The notes under the pieces: generated by a model
The model's input: only the letters and a program-made list of their open reading frames with translations
Told to the model about the DNA's origin: nothing
Database searches by the model: none
Part shown: positions 55,002 to 62,831 of the stretch, piece by piece
Layout of the letters: each line of letters begins with the position of its first letter
Position numbering within the stretch: position 1 is the first letter of the stretch
Made by a program: the position numbers and the translations under genes
DNA from: Candidatus Moranbacteria bacterium RIFCSPHIGHO2_01_FULL_55_24
Lineage (GTDB): Bacteria > Patescibacteria > Paceibacteria > Moranbacterales > UBA1568
DNA: 64,000 bases
Direction: 5' to 3'
Assembly: GCA_001786575.1 (NCBI GenBank)
Contig: MFRW01000009.1
Location: forward strand, 27,265 to 91,264

Positions 55002-56126
55002 TTAGGCTGCGATAAGAGCTTCCAATCCGTCCGCGATCGCCTGGGCCGCGTCCGGATGATAGAATGCTCCGATGCTTTTTCCGAGAGCTTCGCGTTTGGC
55101 AGGATCTGCGAAGAGCTCTTCGAGAGTGCGGAGCAGGATATGCTCCCCGAGGTTCGGCTCTTCGATGACCACCGCGCCTCCGATGTGGGCGATCTCGTAG
55201 GCATTCAGGCGCTGCTCGTCATTCGCCGCACTTCCGAGCGGAACGAGGATAGCCGGTTTCTGATGGGCGGCGATTTCCGCGATCGATCCGGCACCGGCCC
55301 GGGAAAGAACGACGGTAGCAAGTTCGTAGGCATCCGCGAGCTCGGTTCCGGAGAAGAAGGCTTGCGGCCGATAGCCGCTCCCCTCGGGATCGATGCCGGC
55401 GTCCCGGACAGCTTGGATGATCGCTTCGTGGTTCTCTATGCCGGTCTGATGCAATACCTGGATGCCTCGTTCGAGAAGCTCCGGGAGGATGCGGAGCAGG
55501 GCTTCGTTCAAAGTGCGGGCACCGAGGCTTCCCCCGATAATGAGGAGCGTCGGTTTCTCGGCTGACAGACGGAAAAGACCCGCCCCTCTCGCTTTGTCGC
55601 CGGCAAGCACTTCTTCGCGCACCGGATTTCCTGTCAGCGCCGTCTTCTTCTCATCGAAGAAACTCCGCGCGCTCGGGTAGGCGATCGCAATACGCGAAGC
55701 GAAACGTCCCAGGAAGCGGTTGGCATAGCCGGCTGTGGCATCCGAATCGTGGATGAGTACCGGAATGCGGTAGAAGCGTGCCGCGAGAACTACCGGCACG
55801 GAAGCGGAACCGCCTTTGGAGAAGACGGCATCCGGCATGAACCGGAAGAGATACCAGAGGCTCTGGAAAAATCCGAGCGGGATCTTGAACGGATCCACGA
55901 AATTCTGAAGCGAGAAGTAGCGGCGCCACTTGCCGGTCATTACGTACTTCGCCGGGATGCCATACTCGTCCATGATCCCCGCACCGAACTTGCCCTTAGG
56001 GCCGATGAAGAGGAACTCGTACTCGCCCGGGCGGCGCTTGGCGAGGGTCTCGGCCACCGCAAGCAGCGGGAAGGTATGCCCTCCGGAAACTCCGCCTGTC
56101 AAAACTATCCGATATCCTTTCTGCAT
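55002..56126 (-). CDS. murG: UDP-GlcNAc transferase MurG
   Basis: 374 residues: GGVSGGHTFPLLAVAETL glycine loop, the VFSKGGSASVPVVLAA and LIIGGSLGARTLNE motifs, and SRAGAGSIAEIAAHQKPAILVPLGSAANDEQ in the C-domain. It makes lipid II at the inner membrane face. It follows ftsW. Confidence 0.97.
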   Translation of the reverse strand: MQKGYRIVLTGGVSGGHTFPLLAVAETLAKRRPGEYEFLFIGPKGKFGAGIMDEYGIPAKYVMTGKWRRYFSLQNFVDPFKIPLGFFQSLWYLFRFMPDAVFSKGGSASVPVVLAARFYRIPVLIHDSDATAGYANRFLGRFASRIAIAYPSARSFFDEKKTALTGNPVREEVLAGDKARGAGLFRLSAEKPTLLIIGGSLGARTLNEALLRILPELLERGIQVLHQTGIENHEAIIQAVRDAGIDPEGSGYRPQAFFSGTELADAYELATVVLSRAGAGSIAEIAAHQKPAILVPLGSAANDEQRLNAYEIAHIGGAVVIEEPNLGEHILLRTLEELFADPAKREALGKSIGAFYHPDAAQAIADGLEALIAA

Positions 56127-56164
56127 ATCCAGATTCGCGAGAAAAAGCTTGAAACAAGGAATGA

Positions 56165-57274
56165 TTACCCCTTCAGTCTAGAGTGTTTGCTTATGTTCAG
56201 CAAGATTCCGATAGAAGCCAGAAGCACGGCGAGAGAGGTGCCTCCGTAACTGATGAGCGGAAGCGGAACTCCGGTCAGCGGAATGAGCCCCGAGATGGCC
56301 GAGATATTGATGAACGCCTGCCCGACGATCCAGGCGACGATACCCACCGCCAAGAGCCGGCCGAAATCGTCCGGAGCGGCCTTGGCCGCGCGCAGTCCCC
56401 GCCACATGACGAAGAGGAACAGTCCGATGACGATAACGCCTCCCATGAGGCCGAACTCTTCTCCCAAAACGGCGAAGATGGAGTCTGTCACCGGCTCCGG
56501 CAGGTAGTTGAATTTCTGGCGGCTCTGTCCGAGACCGATTCCGAAAATTCCTCCTGATCCGAGCGCGAGGAGCGCTTGGGTGATCTGATAGCCGGATCCT
56601 TGCGGATCATGGTCGGGATTGAGGAAAACGAGAAAGCGCTGCATGCGATACGGGGCTATCTTGATAAGAAGCGCAAGAAACAGGAATCCGGCTCCGAAGA
56701 GTATGCCGATGTGTCCCAGGCGCGCGCCGGAAGCGAAGAAGATGGCGATCGAGATGAGGAAGATCAGGCCGAGCGTTCCGGTGTCCGGCTGCTTGATGAT
56801 GAGGAAACCGACGATGGAAAGCAGAAAAAGGAACGGGACGAATCCTTCGAAGAAGTCCGCCGCCTTGTCCCGGCCTCTGCTCGAAAGCCAGGCCGCGAGA
56901 TAGAGGATAATGGAAAGCTTCATCACTTCCGACGGCTGGAAGGAGACAGGGCCGAGCTGTACCCAGCGGGCCGCACCGTAAACCGTCGTGCCGATCCCCG
57001 GGATGAAGACGAGAACCAAAAGCGCGAGCGCAATGATGAATACCGGTACCACGAAGCGCTCCCAGATGCGGTAGTCGATCTTCTGGAAGATGAAGAGGAA
57101 GAAGAGACCGACGCCGAGACCTAAGAGCTGCTGCTTCAGGAAGTAGTATTCATCCCCGAAGCGCGCTTCTCCATAGAAGACGCCGGCGCTCGCGATCATA
57201 AGAAGACCGATCCCAAGGAGCGCCAGGATAGCCAGGAAGAGACTCTTATCGAATTGGGGTTTCCACGCAAACAT
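56165..57274 (-). CDS. ftsW: SEDS-family glycosyltransferase FtsW
   Basis: 369 residues from ATG 57274 with ten membrane segments. LQPSEVMKLSIILYLA-like (SFQPSEVMKLSIILY), GYQITQALLALGSGGIFGIGLGQS and the LPLISYGGTSLAVLL tail are SEDS motifs; placement between trmD and murG favours FtsW over RodA. It polymerises glycan at the septum. Confidence 0.93.
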   Translation of the reverse strand: MFAWKPQFDKSLFLAILALLGIGLLMIASAGVFYGEARFGDEYYFLKQQLLGLGVGLFFLFIFQKIDYRIWERFVVPVFIIALALLVLVFIPGIGTTVYGAARWVQLGPVSFQPSEVMKLSIILYLAAWLSSRGRDKAADFFEGFVPFLFLLSIVGFLIIKQPDTGTLGLIFLISIAIFFASGARLGHIGILFGAGFLFLALLIKIAPYRMQRFLVFLNPDHDPQGSGYQITQALLALGSGGIFGIGLGQSRQKFNYLPEPVTDSIFAVLGEEFGLMGGVIVIGLFLFVMWRGLRAAKAAPDDFGRLLAVGIVAWIVGQAFINISAISGLIPLTGVPLPLISYGGTSLAVLLASIGILLNISKHSRLKG

Positions 57275-57288
57275 CGATTCGGAACTAT

Positions 57289-57948
57289 TTAGGTATTTTT
57301 TTTGGAATGCTCTTTGCGCCACTTGGCAATCGCTTCGTGGTTCCCCGAGAGGAGTGTTTCAGGCACTTTGAAATCGCGGAAGACTTCCGGCTTGGTGTAC
57401 TGCGGGTACTCCAAAACCCCGCTTTCGCTATGGGACTCTTCCACGATGCTCTCGATGTTCCCGAGTACTCCGGGAAGCAGCCGCGAGACGGAATCTGCGA
57501 CCACAAGCGCGGCGATCTCTCCGCCGGTGAGGACATATTCGCCGATCGATACTTCCTCGTCTACGAAGTGTTCGGAAACGCGCTCATCGACGCCCTCGTA
57601 GCGGCCGCACACGAGAATGAGGCGTTCGTAGGTTTCCGAAAACTCTCTGGCTTTCGCTTGCGTATAGAGAGAGCCTTTGGCGGCGAAAAGGATGGTCCGC
57701 GTCTTGAGATCGGGAGCCAGGCTTTTTACGTGTTCGATCGCAAGCGCCACCGGCTCGGCCTTGAGTACCATGCCGGCACCGCCACCATAAGGGGTATCGT
57801 CTACCGTCTTGTGCTTGTCAAAAGCGAAGTCTCGCAACTGATGGAAGCGGACTTCGATCTGGTTTTCCTGGCGCGCCTTCTTCAGGATAGATGCTTCGAA
57901 ATACGGCGAAATACTTTCCGGAAATAGAGTGATGATATCGAAACGCAT
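57289..57948 (-). CDS. trmD: tRNA (guanine37-N1)-methyltransferase TrmD
   Basis: 219 residues: RFDIITLFPESISPYFEASIL, DDTPYGGGAGMVLKAEP and the knotted SAM site LVCGRYEGVDERVSEHFVDEEVSIGEYVLTGGE are complete. It methylates G37. Its usual partners rimM and rplS are not next to it; here it stands at the head of the ftsW-mur run. Confidence 0.97.
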   Translation of the reverse strand: MRFDIITLFPESISPYFEASILKKARQENQIEVRFHQLRDFAFDKHKTVDDTPYGGGAGMVLKAEPVALAIEHVKSLAPDLKTRTILFAAKGSLYTQAKAREFSETYERLILVCGRYEGVDERVSEHFVDEEVSIGEYVLTGGEIAALVVADSVSRLLPGVLGNIESIVEESHSESGVLEYPQYTKPEVFRDFKVPETLLSGNHEAIAKWRKEHSKKNT

Positions 57949-58013
57949 GCGGCCTTCGCTTAAAAACTTATAATCAAGACAAACTCTTCGCTATTCTAGC
58001 ACATTTTGGAGAC

Positions 58014-58041
58014 AAAAAAGCCCTCAATCGAGGGCCTTTTG
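58014..58041 (-). terminator. intrinsic terminator after the DUF4012 gene
   Basis: Stem GCCCTC (58020-58025) with GAGGGC (58030-58035), then TTTTTT on the minus strand. Confidence 0.8.
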
Positions 58042-58063
58042 CACATGCGCGTTTTCTTCCAAC

Positions 58064-59437
58064 CTACTCGACTCGGCTTAGCACCGTATCGCGGCTCATT
58101 TCGAATGAATGCTCCTCACGGGAACCGTCACTCTTGATGACAATGACTTTGACCGGCACATCCTTCATGCCGGGCTGTTTTTGTATTTTCAGGTCATACC
58201 AGTGCCGCTCCATATTCTGCGGCAGTATGTAGCGATACTCGAGCGTCTTTTCGCTTCCGAGCGGTACTTGGACGATCGTTCCGGCGTACTTCCGGCCCAG
58301 TTCTTCTCCGTACACGACCGGGTGCGACAGATTGGAAATGCTCTCGATGTAGCTCCCCTTCGGGACATATACCCGGGTGTAGCCCTGGTAGTCCTTGGTC
58401 AGATAGCTCTTCTCCTTGGCAGTATGGCGGTAGGTGATGCGGAGGAGCGCTTCCGGTTTCTCTTTCGAAAGGTCGACGGTATACTCGTACGCGCGCTCCA
58501 TGTAGAGGTCGCTCTTGAACGCATTCATGTTGGAGTCGACGACGAAAAGATAATCATCCTTCCACTCCTGATCGAAGCGTCCGTCCCAGCCGGCTTTCTC
58601 CACTTGGGCCTGGAGGGCTTCATCGCGGAAGAGAATCTGGATGTCCTTCCGGTGAAGGTCGGCCAGGAGCACCTTGAAAAGCTCGTATTTCTTGTGAATC
58701 GGCAGATCTTTGGCCCGGCTCATGATCTGGCCGGCAATGAGTCCCATGATCGATTTGCGCTCGCCGAACGGGATGTTCTGCTTCACATAGTCCTGCTCCA
58801 CCTGGTATTCCAGGTCGAGAATCGCGTTCTCCGAGCCGTAGGTTCCTGGGTACCCCTCGATTTCCACCGGTCCGGTGATCTCGAGGAACGAGGCCAGCAC
58901 ATGCGTGGTGATCGCAATCACTCCGTCGAATCGCTCCTCGCCCTTCCCCATATGATAGAAGTCCTCTGCCTGGTTGGCATTCGTCGGAAAATCCGGCGAA
59001 AAATTCGAGTCGCGAAGCTTCCAGCTCTTGACCCCGAGCGTTTCCTTCATGGGGTAAGGAGCAGGTACCGTGTCCGGGATGCGTCCGTCGAAGTTGATCG
59101 TGTCGTGGACTTGGAGCGATGTCGGATCGCCATCCTTTATCTTGAGGATCCCGAAAGACCCGATAAAGCCGCCACCGGGCCGCAGCTCCATATCGTTCTG
59201 GAAAAGGATGAGGAAACTTTTCTCCTCACCGCCGGTATCCATGAGAGCTTGAGCAAGTGTCACGACTGTGTCCAGATCGGTCTTCGTCTCTTCCTTAGCA
59301 GGCAGCCATCCGAGGAGCGTCCGCAGGCTTTCCAGGCCGCCGCGCTTCAATTCCCAGAATACGAACCAGCCGGAAAGGAACACCATCGAAATGATGACGA
59401 AGGCGATCCAAAATCCCTTTGAGCGCTGTTGAGACAT
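58064..59437 (-). CDS. DUF4012 membrane-anchored protein
   Basis: 457 residues: membrane helix at about 9-29, then an external domain with LILFQNDMELRPGGGFIGSFG near 77-97, the DUF4012 hallmark. The family is common in envelope polysaccharide loci. It follows the Wzz-like gene by 27 bp and ends in a terminator. Confidence 0.88.
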   Translation of the reverse strand: MSQQRSKGFWIAFVIISMVFLSGWFVFWELKRGGLESLRTLLGWLPAKEETKTDLDTVVTLAQALMDTGGEEKSFLILFQNDMELRPGGGFIGSFGILKIKDGDPTSLQVHDTINFDGRIPDTVPAPYPMKETLGVKSWKLRDSNFSPDFPTNANQAEDFYHMGKGEERFDGVIAITTHVLASFLEITGPVEIEGYPGTYGSENAILDLEYQVEQDYVKQNIPFGERKSIMGLIAGQIMSRAKDLPIHKKYELFKVLLADLHRKDIQILFRDEALQAQVEKAGWDGRFDQEWKDDYLFVVDSNMNAFKSDLYMERAYEYTVDLSKEKPEALLRITYRHTAKEKSYLTKDYQGYTRVYVPKGSYIESISNLSHPVVYGEELGRKYAGTIVQVPLGSEKTLEYRYILPQNMERHWYDLKIQKQPGMKDVPVKVIVIKSDGSREEHSFEMSRDTVLSRVE

Positions 59438-59464
59438 AATGGTTCCGTTACGAATGAATTAGAT

Positions 59465-60487
59465 TCACTTGATCGGATTGCCGCGAAGCAATTCGTTGAG
59501 TCTCCGTTTGTATTCTTCGATCGTCGGCTCGCTCACGTCTTTCTTATAGAGTTGGTCCGGGCCGATGGCCGGCTCCGGGGCCGTTTCCGGTTCTTCTTCG
59601 CTTTCCGGTTCTTCCGAAGAGGGCTCTCCGCTTGCGAACATGGAACTCCAGGCTTCTTCGTCGAGTATCGGCAGATTGCTCGGTGCGGACGATTTCTTCT
59701 GGAAACTCACTCTCGGTCCCGCAGCCTGCGGTAGAGCGCCTTCGGTGTTTTCGAACGAGAGACCTGCCGGCCTTACCGGAACGAACTTGTCGGGATTGAT
59801 CCAGGGCACGCTCTCTCCTACCGGGAGCTTTCCTTCGCTCTTTTTCGGAAGCGCCTCTTTATACACCGGGACGAACTCGCTTTGAGGACCGCGCCGCGGA
59901 GCAGCACCTCCGAGGAAAGACAGGATTCCGAAGAAAATACTCGTTACCGCCAGAGAGGTAACGAATGCTACCGCTGCCAAGAGCGCTGGCTGCGCTATTT
60001 TCGGCCCGGTAATCGGTCCGTCGATCACGCGCACTTTCACGTCCTTTTCTATATCATAATACAGGCTCGCGGTCTGAAGCAGGGCTTTGAGCACCGCCTT
60101 CGAGAGATCCTGGGCATCGGCCGCATTCGATTGGGAGACCGTCAAGCGGAGCGTGCTTCCTTCCGAGCCGCTCTCGGAACGCATGACGCTTTGCCAGTAG
60201 TCTTTGCGCTTGTCCAGCTGCTTTCCGGCGGCCGGGTCATCAAGCGTTTCGTCCTGCTCCAAAACACGATTGTAGAACGAGAGGGTTTCGGCGATATCCG
60301 CAAGCGATCCGGCGACCTCTCTTGTTTCCTGGCTCCCGTTCCCTACGAAGAGCAGCGTGGTTTCGGACTCGTAGACCCGGAAAAAATCCAGCCAGAAGAG
60401 GAACGCTGCGAGCGTCACGAAAAAGAGCGTGACGAGATATGTCCGCCCCCATGAGCTTTGGAAAAATTGTTTACTTCGTACGAGCAT
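59465..60487 (-). CDS. Wzz-like polysaccharide chain-length protein
   Basis: 340 residues from ATG 60487. First membrane helix at about 15-34, an external part with helical hairpin (about 50-165), a second helix at about 170-193, then a long cytoplasmic tail rich in Pro, Glu and Ser. The two-helix layout and KVRVIDGPITGPKIAQPALL before helix two fit the chain-length/co-polymerase family. No tyrosine kinase is attached. It overlaps the 3' end of the GT4 gene by 17 bases. Confidence 0.72.
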   Translation of the reverse strand: MLVRSKQFFQSSWGRTYLVTLFFVTLAAFLFWLDFFRVYESETTLLFVGNGSQETREVAGSLADIAETLSFYNRVLEQDETLDDPAAGKQLDKRKDYWQSVMRSESGSEGSTLRLTVSQSNAADAQDLSKAVLKALLQTASLYYDIEKDVKVRVIDGPITGPKIAQPALLAAVAFVTSLAVTSIFFGILSFLGGAAPRRGPQSEFVPVYKEALPKKSEGKLPVGESVPWINPDKFVPVRPAGLSFENTEGALPQAAGPRVSFQKKSSAPSNLPILDEEAWSSMFASGEPSSEEPESEEEPETAPEPAIGPDQLYKKDVSEPTIEEYKRRLNELLRGNPIK

Positions 60488-61643
60488 GGACGTAGTTTCC
60501 TTTTGCGGAGTAAGCGTGGATCGTCTCTTCATATACCTCGAGCGTGCGCCGAGCGATAGCATCCCAGCTATAGCACTTTTCTGCGCGCTCCTTGGCGACG
60601 TGAGCGATCATCTTCGCCTCTTCGGGCCGATTGATATAAAAAGCCAGTTTCTCTTTCAGGTCTTCGACATCTTTGTTGCGGAAGGACACACCGGCACCGT
60701 TCTGGATAGCTTCCAGATTGGCCGGAATATCGCTCACTATCGCCAGGCGTTCCGAAGCCATAGCTTCGAGGAGCGCGAGCGAGAGCCCTTCGTCTTCTGA
60801 CGGCTGGACGAACAAAGCAGCGTGCGAGAAGAGCGCATCCAGATCGGAACCGCTCTGCTCGCCGAGAAAAACGATGTTCGGACATCCTACGCTTATGGTT
60901 TCCAGATACTCGGCATACTCGGAAGTATTCGCCGGGCTTCCGACGATCGCCAGTTTGAAGTTGTTCGGGATCTTGCTCTTCTCTTCGAGTTCCCGGAATG
61001 CCTTGATGAGGTAGTGGATGCCCTTATGGCGCACCAGGCGGCTCACCGAAAGCGCGTAGCGTCCCGGCCGGAGTCCCCACTGGGAAAGGCTTCGCGTATC
61101 CGTCTCGATGCGCACTTCGGCGCCGTTCGGAATGAATGAGAAATCCTTCTTATACGTTTCTGTCGCGTATTTCTGGAGCGTTTCACTGATGACGATGGTC
61201 TTTTCCGGTACCATGCAGGTGAAGCATTCCGCGATGCGCAGGCACAGACGCGCAAAAGCGTTCCACTTCTGATGGAAGTAATCCCGGCTATGGAACGTCG
61301 CGATGACCCGGGCGCTCGGCTTGAGCAAGCGCGGCAGGATCGAAAGGACGCTCGGGCCGATCGAGTGGTAATGGATCACTGCATAGTGCTCGAAGAAAAT
61401 CGCATGGAGCGTCGCCGTAAGCGAATGCGTAATAGCCTCCAAATGCTTCGTATGAAGCGCAGGAGTATGCACGAGCCGTACGCCCATGTATTCGGTCAGG
61501 CGCGGATCGGTATAGGTGTCGCGCACGTATACCGTCACCTCGTGCCCGAGAGCCGCCAAGCGCACCGCGATATTCTCGACGTGCTTCTCGACGCCTCCGG
61601 AAACCGCAGGAATCCCTTTTTGTCCGATGAATGCGATTTTCAT
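60471..61643 (-). CDS. GT4-family glycosyltransferase
   Basis: 390 residues of GT-B fold: IGQKGIPAVSGGVEKHVENIA at the start and the EDEGLSLALLEAMASE E-x7-E donor motif near 290-305; YALSVSRLVRHKGIHYLIKAF opens the second domain. It transfers a sugar from a nucleotide donor in polysaccharide assembly; donor unknown. Downstream genes overlap or follow closely, so the three form one unit. Confidence 0.9.
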   Translation of the reverse strand: MKIAFIGQKGIPAVSGGVEKHVENIAVRLAALGHEVTVYVRDTYTDPRLTEYMGVRLVHTPALHTKHLEAITHSLTATLHAIFFEHYAVIHYHSIGPSVLSILPRLLKPSARVIATFHSRDYFHQKWNAFARLCLRIAECFTCMVPEKTIVISETLQKYATETYKKDFSFIPNGAEVRIETDTRSLSQWGLRPGRYALSVSRLVRHKGIHYLIKAFRELEEKSKIPNNFKLAIVGSPANTSEYAEYLETISVGCPNIVFLGEQSGSDLDALFSHAALFVQPSEDEGLSLALLEAMASERLAIVSDIPANLEAIQNGAGVSFRNKDVEDLKEKLAFYINRPEEAKMIAHVAKERAEKCYSWDAIARRTLEVYEETIHAYSAKGNYVHARTK

Positions 61644-61724
61644 ACGCTTCTTCTTAATGCTCTCCCTCCCCCTCCGAAAGAATGTACGACCAAGAGATTT
61701 AGTTCCCCCGGCCGAGAGCTCTGG

Positions 61725-62681
61725 TTAGAAGCCGCGGAGTACCCCTGAAATATTTCCGGCGCGGTTGCCTTCGATACGATTGGCATTCACTTCGGTACCG
61801 AAGATGATATTGGCCATGTTCTGGAGTCCGGCAGTCGTGCGAGCCACTTTCGCTACGCCGTAGTTGCCGTTGCCGATGATAGTAGCCTTCTTGATGCCGA
61901 CATCGCCGCGAGTGCCATAGCCATTGATCTCGATGCCTTCGCGCTTGTTGTTGCGGATGCTGTTGCTCTTGGTCCAGATAGCGGATCCATCCAGCGTGAA
62001 CACCGCTCCGCTGCCGCGGTTGTCATTGATCTTGTTCTTTTCCACCCATGCCTCGGTTCCCGGATCGAAGTCGATACCGTCGCTCCCGTTGCGGGAAATC
62101 TCGCTGTTGATGAGAATGACTTTGCGCTTCTCGGAATAGATGCCGGAACGGCCGTTCCCGGTGATTTTCACGTCATCAATGAGCGCCTGATGCTTCTTAT
62201 TGCGGGGAGCGCTCCGCAGGCTGATCCCATCCTTCTTGTTGTCCTTGATATGGACATCATAGATATGCACCTCGGCGTCGCTCTCGACGCGGATGCCGTG
62301 CTTCCCATTCTTTACGGTCACGTGGAACAGTTCGGCGTCATCTTTCATAGTGACGACCGCTTCATCCCTGTGGTCGGCCTTGATGACAACCTTGCCGTTG
62401 TCCTTGCTGTTGCCAACGACCTTCACTTCCTTCGGGATAGTGATGTTCTCCTTGTACTCGCCGCTCCGGACGCGCACTTCAGTGCCGTCTTTCGCATGTT
62501 TCAGCGCGCGGGAAATCGTCTTGTACGGATGATCCGAGCTTCCGTCTTCAGTTCCTGAAGCGTCTTCGTCTACGTAGATGACTTTTCCGCCTCCGAGGAC
62601 GATAACAGGCACCGCGATCAGGACGACCAGCGCGAAAGCCATAAAAGCCTCTCTAGAGAGCCAAAATGAGTGCTTATTCAT
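61725..62681 (-). CDS. exported right-handed beta-helix protein
   Basis: 318 residues: N-terminal hydrophobic anchor at about 12-30, a DUF1565-like opening (VIYVDEDASGTEDGSSDHPYKTI), then about ten parallel beta-helix rungs of some 22 residues with N-G-x-x-G-I turns. The fold is typical of polysaccharide-binding or lyase proteins; no catalytic pair is clear. It probably acts at the cell surface. It has its own TTGACA-17-TATGAT promoter. Confidence 0.85.
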   Translation of the reverse strand: MNKHSFWLSREAFMAFALVVLIAVPVIVLGGGKVIYVDEDASGTEDGSSDHPYKTISRALKHAKDGTEVRVRSGEYKENITIPKEVKVVGNSKDNGKVVIKADHRDEAVVTMKDDAELFHVTVKNGKHGIRVESDAEVHIYDVHIKDNKKDGISLRSAPRNKKHQALIDDVKITGNGRSGIYSEKRKVILINSEISRNGSDGIDFDPGTEAWVEKNKINDNRGSGAVFTLDGSAIWTKSNSIRNNKREGIEINGYGTRGDVGIKKATIIGNGNYGVAKVARTTAGLQNMANIIFGTEVNANRIEGNRAGNISGVLRGF

Positions 62682-62711
62682 ACCGAAAATGGGATAATTT
62701 TTAGACCTATG

Positions 62712-62740
62712 ATCATAGCAAATTTTCGCCTTTTTGTCAA
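62712..62740 (-). promoter_or_regulatory. promoter of the beta-helix gene
   Basis: TTGACA (62740-62735), 17 bp, TATGAT (62717-62712) with TGC before the -10. Confidence 0.8.
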
Positions 62741-62763
62741 TCCCTTATTTTTTGGGGTACAAT
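62734..62763 (+). promoter_or_regulatory. promoter of the acyl-CoA synthetase gene
   Basis: TTGTCA (62734-62739), 18 bp, TACAAT (62758-62763). Its -35 shares bases with the -35 of the opposite promoter. Confidence 0.65.
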
Positions 62764-62831
62764 GACGAGTGTTTGGCTCTCGCAAAGGTCTTTTTCAAGA
62801 TCTCTTTTCATAAAATTTCAGGAAAATCCCT

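Noticed and set aside
53505..55565. Plus-strand open frame of 686 codons antisense to murC and murG
   Set aside because: The opposite strand encodes two complete conserved enzymes; the long frame reflects codon bias, and its product is Arg/Asp-rich with no family features.
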